From Treponema sp. (lineage in GTDB: Bacteria; Spirochaetota; Spirochaetia; Treponematales; Treponemataceae): 24,972 bases of DNA. Made by a program: the position numbers and the translations under genes. The stretch is taken from contig SFOB01000031.1 in NCBI GenBank assembly GCA_004554075.1, positions 1 to 24,972 on the forward strand, written 5' to 3'. The notes below the pieces were generated by a model, which did no database searches, was not told the DNA's origin, and saw only the letters and a program-made list of their open reading frames with translations. Numbering within the stretch: position 1 is the first letter of the stretch; each line of letters starts with the position of its first letter. Below, piece by piece: positions 16,734 through 23,611 of the stretch.

Positions 16734-17840
16734 ATGGAAATGACTTTACGCTGGTATGGAACCGGCTTTGATTCAGTTACTTTACAGCAGATTCGCCAGG
16801 TGCCGGGTGTGCATGGCGTTATTACAACTTTGTATGATTCTGTTCCGGGTGATGATTGGGAGCTTGCTGCGATTCAGAAAATCAAAAAGGAAGTGCAGGA
16901 CGCTGGCCTTAAGATTGCCGGAATTGAAAGCGTAAATATTCACGACGACATTAAAATCGGCGGCGGCGACCGCGATAAATATATCGAAAACTACATTAAG
17001 ACTCTGGAGCGCCTTGGTCAGGAAGATATCCACATGGTCTGCTACAACTTTATGCCTGTTTTCGACTGGACTCGCTCGGAACTGGCCCGTGTCTGCGAGG
17101 ATGGTTCTACTGTTCTTGCTTATAACTCAAAGGCAATCGACGGTGTAAAACCGGAAGAAATGTTTGCTTCTATTGATAAGGATTCAAACGGCTTTATTCT
17201 TCCTGGCTGGGAACCTGAGCGCATGGCCCGCGTAAAAGAGCTTTTTGAAATGTACAAATCAGTTGACGAGGAAAAGCTTTTCAACAATCTCGTTTACTTC
17301 CTCAAGGCAATTATGCCTGTCTGCGATAAATACAATATTGATATGGCAATTCATCCGGATGATCCTGCATGGCCTGTATTTGGTCTGCCTCGCATCATCA
17401 CAAGTCAGGAAGGTGTTTGCCGCATGCTCAAGGCTGTAGACAATCCACACAACGGGTTGACCTTCTGTACTGGAAGCTATGGTACTAACCGCAAGAACGA
17501 CCTCTGCGAGTTTATTAAAGCTGCTCAGGGCCGTATTCACTTTGCTCACGTTCGCAACCTTAAGTTCAATACTGCAATTGATGATCCTGTTCTCGACTTC
17601 CAGGAGTCTGCACACCTTTCAAGCACAGGTTCTTTTGATATGTTCAAGATTGTTAAGACCTTGTATGAAACAGGTTTTGACGGTGTTATCCGTCCTGACC
17701 ACGGCCGTATGATCTGGGGTGAAAAGGCAATGCCAGGTTATGGTTTGTATGACCGCGCTCTTGGAGCAACTTATCTCCAGGGACTTTGGGAAGCCTGCGA
17801 AAAATCATTTGACCGCAGCAACGTGAAATTGTATAGATAA
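16734..17840 (+). CDS. uxuA: Mannonate dehydratase
   Basis: Cytoplasmic enzyme that removes water from D-mannonate to give 2-keto-3-deoxy-D-gluconate, the third step of glucuronate breakdown. With start ATG 16734 (AAGGAG nine bases upstream) it has 368 residues, close to the shorter bacterial UxuA proteins. Family signatures are the N-terminal MTLRWYG and a TIM-barrel with metal-binding residues visible at His207 (AIHPDDP), Cys245 (TFCTGSYG), His272 (HFAHVRN) and Asp322 (IRPDHGR). These match the metal site of mannonate dehydratases. An upstream in-frame TTG at 16707 is rejected because the Shine-Dalgarno sequence would lie inside the gene. It has its own tandem promoters, a putative operator and a terminator, so it is probably monocistronic. 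Its pathway partners uxuB and uxaC lie about 2.5 and 5.8 kb downstream. Confidence 0.95.
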   Translation: MEMTLRWYGTGFDSVTLQQIRQVPGVHGVITTLYDSVPGDDWELAAIQKIKKEVQDAGLKIAGIESVNIHDDIKIGGGDRDKYIENYIKTLERLGQEDIHMVCYNFMPVFDWTRSELARVCEDGSTVLAYNSKAIDGVKPEEMFASIDKDSNGFILPGWEPERMARVKELFEMYKSVDEEKLFNNLVYFLKAIMPVCDKYNIDMAIHPDDPAWPVFGLPRIITSQEGVCRMLKAVDNPHNGLTFCTGSYGTNRKNDLCEFIKAAQGRIHFAHVRNLKFNTAIDDPVLDFQESAHLSSTGSFDMFKIVKTLYETGFDGVIRPDHGRMIWGEKAMPGYGLYDRALGATYLQGLWEACEKSFDRSNVKLYR

Positions 17841-17848
17841 GGTCAAAG

Positions 17849-17936
17849 AGGGGAAGACCTTCCCCTGCGCCCGCACTTTGTTGCGGGCTACCCTTTCTTA
17901 CGGGGGCGGCTGTCCCCGTAACGCCCCTGCTTTTTT
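17849..17936 (+). terminator. Triple-hairpin region with terminator after uxuA
   Basis: Three perfect hairpins follow the uxuA stop: AGGGGAA/TTCCCCT (17849-17866), GCCCGCA/TGCGGGC (17869-17888) and TTACGGGG/CCCCGTAA (17898-17921). A T-run lies at 17931-17936. An alternative stem pairs GGGGCG (17903-17908) with CGCCCC (17922-17927), three bases before the T-run, and is the better terminator geometry. The stretch is much more GC-rich than its surroundings and looks like a repeat-type element that also ends transcription. Confidence 0.6.
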
Positions 17937-17950
17937 CCTGCCATATATGT

Positions 17951-17956
17951 TATAAT
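17951..17956 (+). promoter_or_regulatory. -10 box for the aldo/keto reductase gene
   Basis: A perfect TATAAT lies six bases before the ATG at 17963, so the predicted start point falls on the ATG itself. No good -35 is visible 17 bases upstream, and there is no Shine-Dalgarno sequence. This is compatible with a leaderless message. Confidence 0.4.
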
Positions 17957-17962
17957 AAATCC

Positions 17963-18994
17963 ATGAAAACAATTACTTTAGGTTCAACAGGAATTTCTGT
18001 TCCTCAGAATGCTTTTGGTGCACTTCCGATTCAGCGCGTTAATTTGGATAATGCCGTGAAAATTTTACGCAAGGCTTATGATGGTGGTATGCGCTTTTTT
18101 GATACAGCCCGCGCTTATTCTGACAGTGAAGAGAAAATGGGCGAAGCATTTGGAAAATGGGATGGCCCGAAACGCAACGAGATTTTTATTGCAACAAAAT
18201 CTACTGCAGAAACTCCGGAAAAACTCCGTGCCGACCTTGAGACCTCACTACATAATTTAAAAACCGATTATATAGATATATATCAGCTTCATTGTGTAAA
18301 ACAATGTTACCGCCCTGGTGATGGAACCGGCCTTTACGAAGTTTTGCAGGAAGCAAAAGCACAGGGAAAAATTCGCCATATTGGAATTACTGCACATAAA
18401 ATTGGAATCGCAGAAGAAATTGCAGAAAGCGGTCTTTATGAAACCCTCCAGTTTCCTTTTTCGTATCTTGCATCCGAACGAGACATTGCCCTTGTAGAAA
18501 AGTGCCGTAAAAACAACGTTGGCTTTATTGCGATGAAAGGGCTTTCGGGTGGTCTTTTGACAGACTCACGTGCCTGTATGGCTTTTATGCTTCAGTATCC
18601 TGTCCTTCCAATCTGGGGAATCCAAAAGGAATCTGAACTTGATGAATGGCTGAGTTATTTTGATGCTGAACCTGAAATGACACCTGAACTCGACGCCCTT
18701 ATCAAAAAAGATCGTGCAGAACTTCTTGGTGATTTCTGCCGTGGCTGTGGCTACTGTTCTCCTTGTTCTGTAGGAATCGTTATAAATCAGTGTGCCCGAA
18801 TGAGTCAGATGATTCGTCGTGCACCTTCTGAGAACTGGCTTACTATGCAATGGCAGGAAGAGATGATGAAGATTGAACGGTGTACCGAGTGTGGTGCATG
18901 TATGAAGCGCTGTCCTTATGAACTTAAAATCCCAAGCCTGCTCAAAAAGAATCTTGCTGATTATAAAGAGATCCTTGCTGGAAAAATCATATAA
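17963..18994 (+). CDS. Aldo/keto reductase with C-terminal 4Fe-4S ferredoxin domain
   Basis: A 343-residue cytoplasmic oxidoreductase. Residues 1-245 are an aldo/keto reductase barrel with the catalytic tetrad visible: Asp47 (FFDTA), Tyr52 (RAYSDSE), Lys79 (ATKS) and His110 (YQLHC). The C-terminal about 90 residues add two Cys clusters: C259, C262, C265 and C268 (CRGCGYCSPC), plus C277; and C307, C310, C313 and C317 (CTECGACMKRCP), a standard 4Fe-4S motif. Such ferredoxin-tailed reductases are common in anaerobes; their substrates are mostly unknown. It sits between uxuA and the GH5 gene, so a role in sugar or sugar-acid metabolism is possible but unproven. The start lacks a Shine-Dalgarno sequence, with TATAAT six bases before it. 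The GH5 gene begins 24 nt after its stop with no terminator between, so the two may be co-transcribed. Confidence 0.9.
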   Translation: MKTITLGSTGISVPQNAFGALPIQRVNLDNAVKILRKAYDGGMRFFDTARAYSDSEEKMGEAFGKWDGPKRNEIFIATKSTAETPEKLRADLETSLHNLKTDYIDIYQLHCVKQCYRPGDGTGLYEVLQEAKAQGKIRHIGITAHKIGIAEEIAESGLYETLQFPFSYLASERDIALVEKCRKNNVGFIAMKGLSGGLLTDSRACMAFMLQYPVLPIWGIQKESELDEWLSYFDAEPEMTPELDALIKKDRAELLGDFCRGCGYCSPCSVGIVINQCARMSQMIRRAPSENWLTMQWQEEMMKIERCTECGACMKRCPYELKIPSLLKKNLADYKEILAGKII

Positions 18995-19018
18995 AACTTC
19001 TTTTGTTGTGGGGTAAAA

Positions 19019-20230
19019 ATGAAAATAAATAAACAAAGAATATCACTATTGTTTTCAGTATTTTTTGCTTGTTATCTTTGGGCTGTTCCTGGGGCTGATG
19101 AAGCCTCTTTAATAGAAATGTCTTCTCCTCAATTAATCAAATTGATGGGAAACGGAATTAATCTTGGAAATACAATGGAAGCTGCAGGACCATGGCTTGG
19201 TTATGGACATGCTCAGGTAACAGATTATGAAAAAGCCTGGGGGCAGCCTGTAACAACTAAGAAAATGTTTGAGGCTATGAAAGCTGCTGGATTTGACAGC
19301 GTACGGATTCCTGTGGCGTGGACTCACACTATGGACTGGAGCCGTGGCAAGTTTACAATCAGAAAAGATTATCTGGATCGTGTTGCACAAGTTGTGGACT
19401 GGGCATTGGAATCTGATTTGTTTGTCATTATTAATGACCACTGGGATTATCAATGGTGGGGAATGTTCAGCCATGATGAAGCTTTAGCCTGGAAGATTTA
19501 TGAAGCAATCTGGAGTCAGGTAGGGGAGCGTTTTAAGAATTATTCTTACAGACTGATTTTTGAAGGCGGAAACGAAGAAATTGGAGACAGATTAAATGAT
19601 GTTGTTGATACAAAAGTTGACAGCAGATTAGATGCTTCTATCAAATATAGTACAAAAGGAAAGCTTACTGAAAATCAATGTTATGCTCTTTCAGAAAAAA
19701 TCAATCAGAAATTTGTTGATATAATCCGCTCGCAGGGTAGCAATAATTCAAAACGTTTTCTTTTAATTCCCGGATACAATACAGATATAGATAAGACTAG
19801 TGATTCCAGATTCAAAATGCCTTCAGATAAAACTAATTCAGTTCAAAAGCTGATTATTTCTGTTCATTATTATAAGCCGGAAACTTATTGTCTTGTGAAT
19901 GATCCTAAAAACAGCTGGGGATATATGGATTCCTGGCCAGGCTATGACAGTAACTTTAATACCGTTTCAAAACAAAATAACTGGTTCAGAAAAATGAATA
20001 AATTTACAGAACAGGGTTATGGTGTAATTATTGGAGAATATGGTGTTTCTACAAGAAAAGATGGTACAAAAAAACCTGGTATGGAAGCTTGGATGACGAG
20101 TGTTCTCGAAAACTGCGATAAGCATAATTATTGTCCTATGCTTTGGGACTGCAATACATTTTTTAAGAAGAACGGAAGCATACTAGGTTTTACCGATTCT
20201 GACATTGCGGCGGTGTATTTATCTAAATGA
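19019..20230 (+). CDS. Secreted GH5 family glycoside hydrolase (endoglucanase-like)
   Basis: A 403-residue exported enzyme with signal peptide MKINKQRISLLFSVFFACYLWA. GH5 landmarks appear in order: GINLGNTMEA (about 46-55), FDSVRIPVAW (92-101), NDHWDYQWW (His141), FEGGNEEIG with the probable acid/base Glu186, SVHYY (His283) and IIGEYG with the probable nucleophile Glu340. The order and spacing fit an endo-acting GH5 (subfamily 4-like) that cuts beta-glucans or related plant polymers. The acid/base motif reads NEE where most members have NEP. No carbohydrate-binding module or dockerin is present. GTGGGG a few bases upstream is a weak Shine-Dalgarno sequence. The gene is more AT-rich and uses AGA and TTA codons more than uxuA and uxuB, which could mean separate acquisition. 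Exact substrate is not determined. Confidence 0.9.
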   Translation: MKINKQRISLLFSVFFACYLWAVPGADEASLIEMSSPQLIKLMGNGINLGNTMEAAGPWLGYGHAQVTDYEKAWGQPVTTKKMFEAMKAAGFDSVRIPVAWTHTMDWSRGKFTIRKDYLDRVAQVVDWALESDLFVIINDHWDYQWWGMFSHDEALAWKIYEAIWSQVGERFKNYSYRLIFEGGNEEIGDRLNDVVDTKVDSRLDASIKYSTKGKLTENQCYALSEKINQKFVDIIRSQGSNNSKRFLLIPGYNTDIDKTSDSRFKMPSDKTNSVQKLIISVHYYKPETYCLVNDPKNSWGYMDSWPGYDSNFNTVSKQNNWFRKMNKFTEQGYGVIIGEYGVSTRKDGTKKPGMEAWMTSVLENCDKHNYCPMLWDCNTFFKKNGSILGFTDSDIAAVYLSK

Positions 20231-20252
20231 TTTGTAGATTAATTATAACTAA

Positions 20253-20270
20253 TATGCTAGAATACTAGTT
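20253..20270 (+). promoter_or_regulatory. Promoter -10 / candidate hexuronate operator at uxuB
   Basis: TATGCTAGAATACTAGTT contains an extended -10 (TGC then TAGAAT, 20258-20263) and paired CTAG half-sites spaced by four bases. It aligns with the uxuA element at most positions. Its reverse complement shares ACTAGTATTC then TAG with uxaC's ACTAGTATTC then GAG. No good -35 is visible (TAGATT at 20235-20240 is the 17-nt option), so the site may rely on the extended -10 or on an activator. Confidence 0.5.
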
Positions 20271-20273
20271 AAT

Positions 20274-20303
20274 CTGTCATCCTCGGGCTTGACCCGGGGA
20301 TCT
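20274..20303. repeat. Single-arm palindromic repeat in the uxuB leader
   Basis: TGTCAT and ATCT ends flank a 7-bp hairpin, CCTCGGG/CCCGGGG (20281-20299), with loop CTTGA and one G-T pair. The arrangement (TGTCAT, stem-loop, ATCT) matches one arm of the 60-bp repeat at 1795-1854. It belongs to a type of short dispersed repeat seen in many bacterial genomes. It ends five bases before the AGGAG Shine-Dalgarno sequence of uxuB, so it will fold in the mRNA leader. Confidence 0.65.
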
Positions 20304-20318
20304 ATATCAGGAGATATT

Positions 20319-21893
20319 ATGAAATTAACTATCGAAGGAATAAAAAATACTGCGGAGTGGGAAGCAAAAGGCTACTCTCTTCCAAAATTTGATCGTGCTT
20401 CTGTAGAAGCTGCTACTAAAGCAAATCCATTCTGGATTCATTTTGGCGCAGGAAACATTTTCCGAGCTTTCCAGGCTAATGTTGTACAGGAACTTTTGAA
20501 TAAAGGCGTACTTGACCGTGGTCTTGTTGTAGCAGAAGGCTATGATTACGAGATTATCGAAAAGATGTACCGCCCTCACGACAATATCGGTGCCCTTGTA
20601 ACATTGAAGTCTAGTGGTTCAGTTGAAAAAACTGTAGTAGGTTCTATTATGGAAGCTCTTGCTGCAGACAGCGAAAACGAAAAAGACTGGGCCCGCCTTT
20701 GCGAAATCTTCCGTGCGCCAAGTCTTCAGATGGTTACTTTTACAATTACAGAAAAAGGATATTTGTTGCGCAACGCAGCAGGCCTTATGATGCCTGGTGT
20801 TGAAGATGATTTTGCTGCAGGTCCTGTTCTTCCAAAATCATACATTGGTAAGGTAGTAACTCTTCTCCACGAACGCTATGTAAACGGCGAACTTCCAGTA
20901 GCAATGGTAAGTATGGATAACTGTTCTCATAACGGTGATAAACTTTATGCTGCTGTAAATGAGTTTGCAAAGGAATGGGAGAATCGTGGTGTTTGCAAAC
21001 CTGGCTTCCTTGATTATGTAAACAATCCAAGCAAGGTTTCTTTCCCTTGGACAATGATTGATAAAATTACTCCTCGCCCGGACGCAAAAATCGAAAAGAT
21101 TCTTGCAGATGACGGAATTGAGCAGCTTGAGCCTGTAATCACAAGCAAAAAAACATATGTTGCTCCATTTGTAAATGCAGAGGAGTGCCAGTATCTTGTT
21201 ATTGAAGACAGTTTCCCTAACGGTCGCCCTGAACTTGAAAAAGCAGGTCTTTACTTTACAGACCGCGCTACTGTAGACAAGGTTGAAAAGATGAAGGTTT
21301 GTACATGTCTCAATCCTCTTCATACCTTCCTTGCTGTTAGCGGCTGCTTACTCGGTTATACTCTGATTGCTGATGAAATGAAAGATGCAGATTTGCTCCG
21401 CCTTGTTAAGAGACTTGGTTATGAAGAAGGACTTCCAGTTGTTGTAGATCCTGGAATCATTAAGCCTCGCAACTTTATTGATGAAGTTGTAAATATCCGT
21501 ATTCCAAATCCATTTATGCCGGATACTCCTCAGCGCATTGCCTGTGATACTTCTCAGAAACTTTCCATCCGCTTTGGAGAGACAATCAAGGGCTACCTTG
21601 CAAGACCAGAACTCAAAGTGTCTGACCTTAAGGTTATTCCTCTTGTATTCGCCCTCTGGCTCCGCTACCTTACAGGAATCGGTGATGATGGTAATCCTTT
21701 TGAACTCAGCCCGGATCCTCTCCTCGAAGACTGCAAGAAGTATGTTCCTGGTGACATCGATTCACTTCTTCGCCGCAAGGAAATCTTTGGCGTAGACCTT
21801 TTCGAAGCAGGTCTTGCAGAAAGCGTAAAGGCATACTTTGCTAAATTAAATTCTGGCAAAGGCTCTGTTCGAAACTTGTTAAAAGAGATATAA
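20319..21893 (+). CDS. uxuB: Fructuronate reductase (mannitol dehydrogenase family)
   Basis: NAD-dependent cytoplasmic enzyme of the polyol/mannitol dehydrogenase family, 524 residues from ATG 20319. AGGAG five bases upstream supports this over an in-frame TTG at 20289, which lies in the leader repeat. The N-terminal Rossmann part has HFGAGNIFRAF (dinucleotide binding). The central part has FPWTMIDKITPRPD, and the catalytic region is CTCLNPLHTFLAVSG with the conserved Asn and His; the Lys lies just before, in KMKVC. It should reduce D-fructuronate to D-mannonate. Altronate oxidoreductase (UxaB) is a close relative, but the presence of uxuA and absence of uxaA favour UxuB. The closing promoter, operator and terminator make it a probable single-gene unit. 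Confidence 0.9.
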   Translation: MKLTIEGIKNTAEWEAKGYSLPKFDRASVEAATKANPFWIHFGAGNIFRAFQANVVQELLNKGVLDRGLVVAEGYDYEIIEKMYRPHDNIGALVTLKSSGSVEKTVVGSIMEALAADSENEKDWARLCEIFRAPSLQMVTFTITEKGYLLRNAAGLMMPGVEDDFAAGPVLPKSYIGKVVTLLHERYVNGELPVAMVSMDNCSHNGDKLYAAVNEFAKEWENRGVCKPGFLDYVNNPSKVSFPWTMIDKITPRPDAKIEKILADDGIEQLEPVITSKKTYVAPFVNAEECQYLVIEDSFPNGRPELEKAGLYFTDRATVDKVEKMKVCTCLNPLHTFLAVSGCLLGYTLIADEMKDADLLRLVKRLGYEEGLPVVVDPGIIKPRNFIDEVVNIRIPNPFMPDTPQRIACDTSQKLSIRFGETIKGYLARPELKVSDLKVIPLVFALWLRYLTGIGDDGNPFELSPDPLLEDCKKYVPGDIDSLLRRKEIFGVDLFEAGLAESVKAYFAKLNSGKGSVRNLLKEI

Positions 21894-21911
21894 TATTTAA
21901 TATATTAATTC

Positions 21912-21947
21912 AAAAATGGTTGTACAGTTTGTACAACCATTTTTTTT
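21912..21947 (+). terminator. Rho-independent terminator after uxuB
   Basis: A perfect 11-bp stem (ATGGTTGTACA, 21916-21926, with TGTACAACCAT, 21930-21940) has a three-base loop. It is flanked by five A bases before and an eight-T run (21940-21947) after. The A and T runs make it able to act on both strands. Confidence 0.93.
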
Positions 21948-21982
21948 GTCAATTTTCAGGTTTTAAGGAGATTATAAACATT

Positions 21983-22654
21983 ATGAACAAAGGTCAGAAA
22001 GCAGCGTTTGTACTTAATGTACTTATTTTTGTATTTACCGTATTTGCAACAATCAGTCTTGTAATTGGATTCAGGTTTATGCAGGATATTTCTGTGCTTT
22101 CCGAAAAGAACCTTAAATCATTCAGATACTTTACAATTCAGTCTAATCTGCTTGCAGCACTTGTTTCCCTTATCTACATAATATTTAAGTGCCGCCCTGC
22201 CGGAAAAAGTTGCGAAAAGCTTCCTGTGTGGTTATACCTTTTAAAGATTGCAGCTGCCGATGCTGTTGCCTTTACAATGTTTATTACTGTCTTCTATCTT
22301 GCACCAACTTCATCAAGAGGTTATTTTGCACTCTTTATGAATTCAAATCTTTTCATGCATCTGCTTACTCCTCTTTTGTGCATAATCAGTTTTATCTTTT
22401 TTGAACCTGTGGAAAAGACTTCTTTTAAGATGAGTTTTGCTGGTATAATTCCAATGGCTCTTTATGCGGCTTTTTATACACCAAACGTTCTTCTGCATCT
22501 TGATAACGGAAAGCCAAACCCCCTTTACGACTGGTACGGCTTCCTCGCTTTTGGTCTTAATACAATCTGGATTGTAATTCCTCTCCTTGTATTTATTGCC
22601 TGGCTTTTGTCTCTCGGACTCTGGGCTTTAAATAAAAAAATTGCATCAAAATAA
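21983..22654 (+). CDS. Pr6Pr-type multi-pass membrane protein
   Basis: A 223-residue inner-membrane protein with six predicted membrane helices: about 8-30, 47-67, 82-104, 112-135, 147-165 and 186-212. It carries the pattern of the Pr6Pr / FAR-17a-AIG1-like family, whose bacterial members have no defined function. Visible features are FTIQSNLLAALVSLIY, HLLTPLLCIISF and PNPLYDWYGFLAF. The ATG at 21983 follows AAGGAG by 12 bases, rather long. A more upstream ATG at 21920 falls inside the uxuB terminator and is rejected. Only 12 bases separate it from the esterase lipoprotein gene, suggesting co-transcription. It shows no link by sequence to sugar transport. Confidence 0.8.
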   Translation: MNKGQKAAFVLNVLIFVFTVFATISLVIGFRFMQDISVLSEKNLKSFRYFTIQSNLLAALVSLIYIIFKCRPAGKSCEKLPVWLYLLKIAAADAVAFTMFITVFYLAPTSSRGYFALFMNSNLFMHLLTPLLCIISFIFFEPVEKTSFKMSFAGIIPMALYAAFYTPNVLLHLDNGKPNPLYDWYGFLAFGLNTIWIVIPLLVFIAWLLSLGLWALNKKIASK

Positions 22655-22666
22655 ATAAAAAATAAT

Positions 22667-23554
22667 TTGAAAAAGTTTTTCTTCCTTTTTATTTTGATAT
22701 TTTCTCTGGCGGGGTGTAAAGCAAGGTTTCGGCCTTTGCCGCTGGAGGAGATATCTGTCATTTCTGAAAATCATTTTGAATGTACTTATGATGGAATCCC
22801 ACATGATTTTATTATAGATATGCCAACTCAACCGGAAGGTGCACCTCTTATTCTAATGCTGCCCGGCTGGGGAAATCTTGCAGAAACGCTGCGTTTTTCA
22901 ACACATTTTTCTGACGATGCAATTCCTCGTGGCTACGCTGTGGTTTATGTTACAGGGGCCAGAAATAAATATGAGCGTACCGGCAATATAAACTGGAACT
23001 CCGGTATTTCTGAAAAAGGTAATGATGATGTGGGCTTTCTTATTGCGCTTGCAGAATATCTGCAGAATCAATATAAACTCGACTGTAGCCGAACCTTTGC
23101 AGTAGGCTTTAGTAACGGAGCCTTTATGACTCATCGCCTTGCCATGGAAGGCAGTAAAACTTTTTCTGCCTGCGTAAGTGTTGCAGGTTTTATGCCTGAG
23201 AAAATCTGGAATAAGCGGAATAAGAAAAATAAGGTAAGTTTTTTTCAGGTAACGGGTGAGTTTGATGATGTTGTTCCTAAAGTCTCTGATGGTACTGCCG
23301 CTTATACAAAAAATCCTGCAATTGAAGATGTAGTTGATTACTGGGTGAAATCAAACAGGCTTGAGAAAGAAGATAGTCTTGATATGGGCAAAGGCTCTGT
23401 GCTTACCAGGTATAGTGCCTCAAAGTCAGCCCTTCAGGTCTGGAATCTTTTTATTAAAGATGGCCGTCATTCCTGGCCGGAAAAAAGAATCAGTGGTATA
23501 GATATCAATTCTCTGATTTTAGATTTTTTTAATAGTATAGGTGAAATAGACTAG
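22667..23554 (+). CDS. PHB-depolymerase/feruloyl-esterase-like lipoprotein
   Basis: A 295-residue exported lipoprotein. The signal peptide MKKFFFLFILIFSLAGC ends in a lipobox with Cys17. The mature part is an alpha/beta hydrolase of the esterase_PHB (LpqC-like) type: oxyanion region LPGWGN, nucleophile Ser149 in GFSNGA, Asp200 (GEFDDVVP) and His268 (GRHSWP). Family members hydrolyse polyhydroxybutyrate, feruloyl or acetyl esters. With a secreted GH5 enzyme and glucuronate genes nearby, deacylation of plant cell-wall polysaccharide seems more likely than PHB use, but this is inference. The start is TTG (22667), the only one that gives the full signal peptide; no Shine-Dalgarno sequence is evident. 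It lies 12 bases after the Pr6Pr-like gene. No clear terminator separates it from uxaC. Confidence 0.86.
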   Translation: MKKFFFLFILIFSLAGCKARFRPLPLEEISVISENHFECTYDGIPHDFIIDMPTQPEGAPLILMLPGWGNLAETLRFSTHFSDDAIPRGYAVVYVTGARNKYERTGNINWNSGISEKGNDDVGFLIALAEYLQNQYKLDCSRTFAVGFSNGAFMTHRLAMEGSKTFSACVSVAGFMPEKIWNKRNKKNKVSFFQVTGEFDDVVPKVSDGTAAYTKNPAIEDVVDYWVKSNRLEKEDSLDMGKGSVLTRYSASKSALQVWNLFIKDGRHSWPEKRISGIDINSLILDFFNSIGEID

Positions 23555-23564
23555 TCTGCCTGGC

Positions 23565-23605
23565 TTAACGTGAACTTTATGTTGTGATATACTAGTATTC
23601 GAGGT
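23565..23605 (+). promoter_or_regulatory. Promoter, candidate hexuronate operator and SD of uxaC
   Basis: TTAACG (23565-23570), a 17-nt spacer and TATACT (23588-23593, in TGATATACT) form a plausible promoter. The operator-like TATACTAGTATTCGAG (23588-23603) overlaps the -10 and runs into the Shine-Dalgarno sequence (GAGGT, 23601-23605). The leader would be only about 12 nt, so a bound regulator could block both the promoter and the start site. TAGTAT (23593-23598) is an alternative -10 but would remove the Shine-Dalgarno sequence from the message. Confidence 0.5.
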
Positions 23606-23611
23606 AAAAAC

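Noticed and set aside
21920..21982. Upstream ATG for the Pr6Pr-like protein
   Set aside because: It falls inside the uxuB terminator hairpin; the family-like N-terminus begins at 21983 after AAGGAG.
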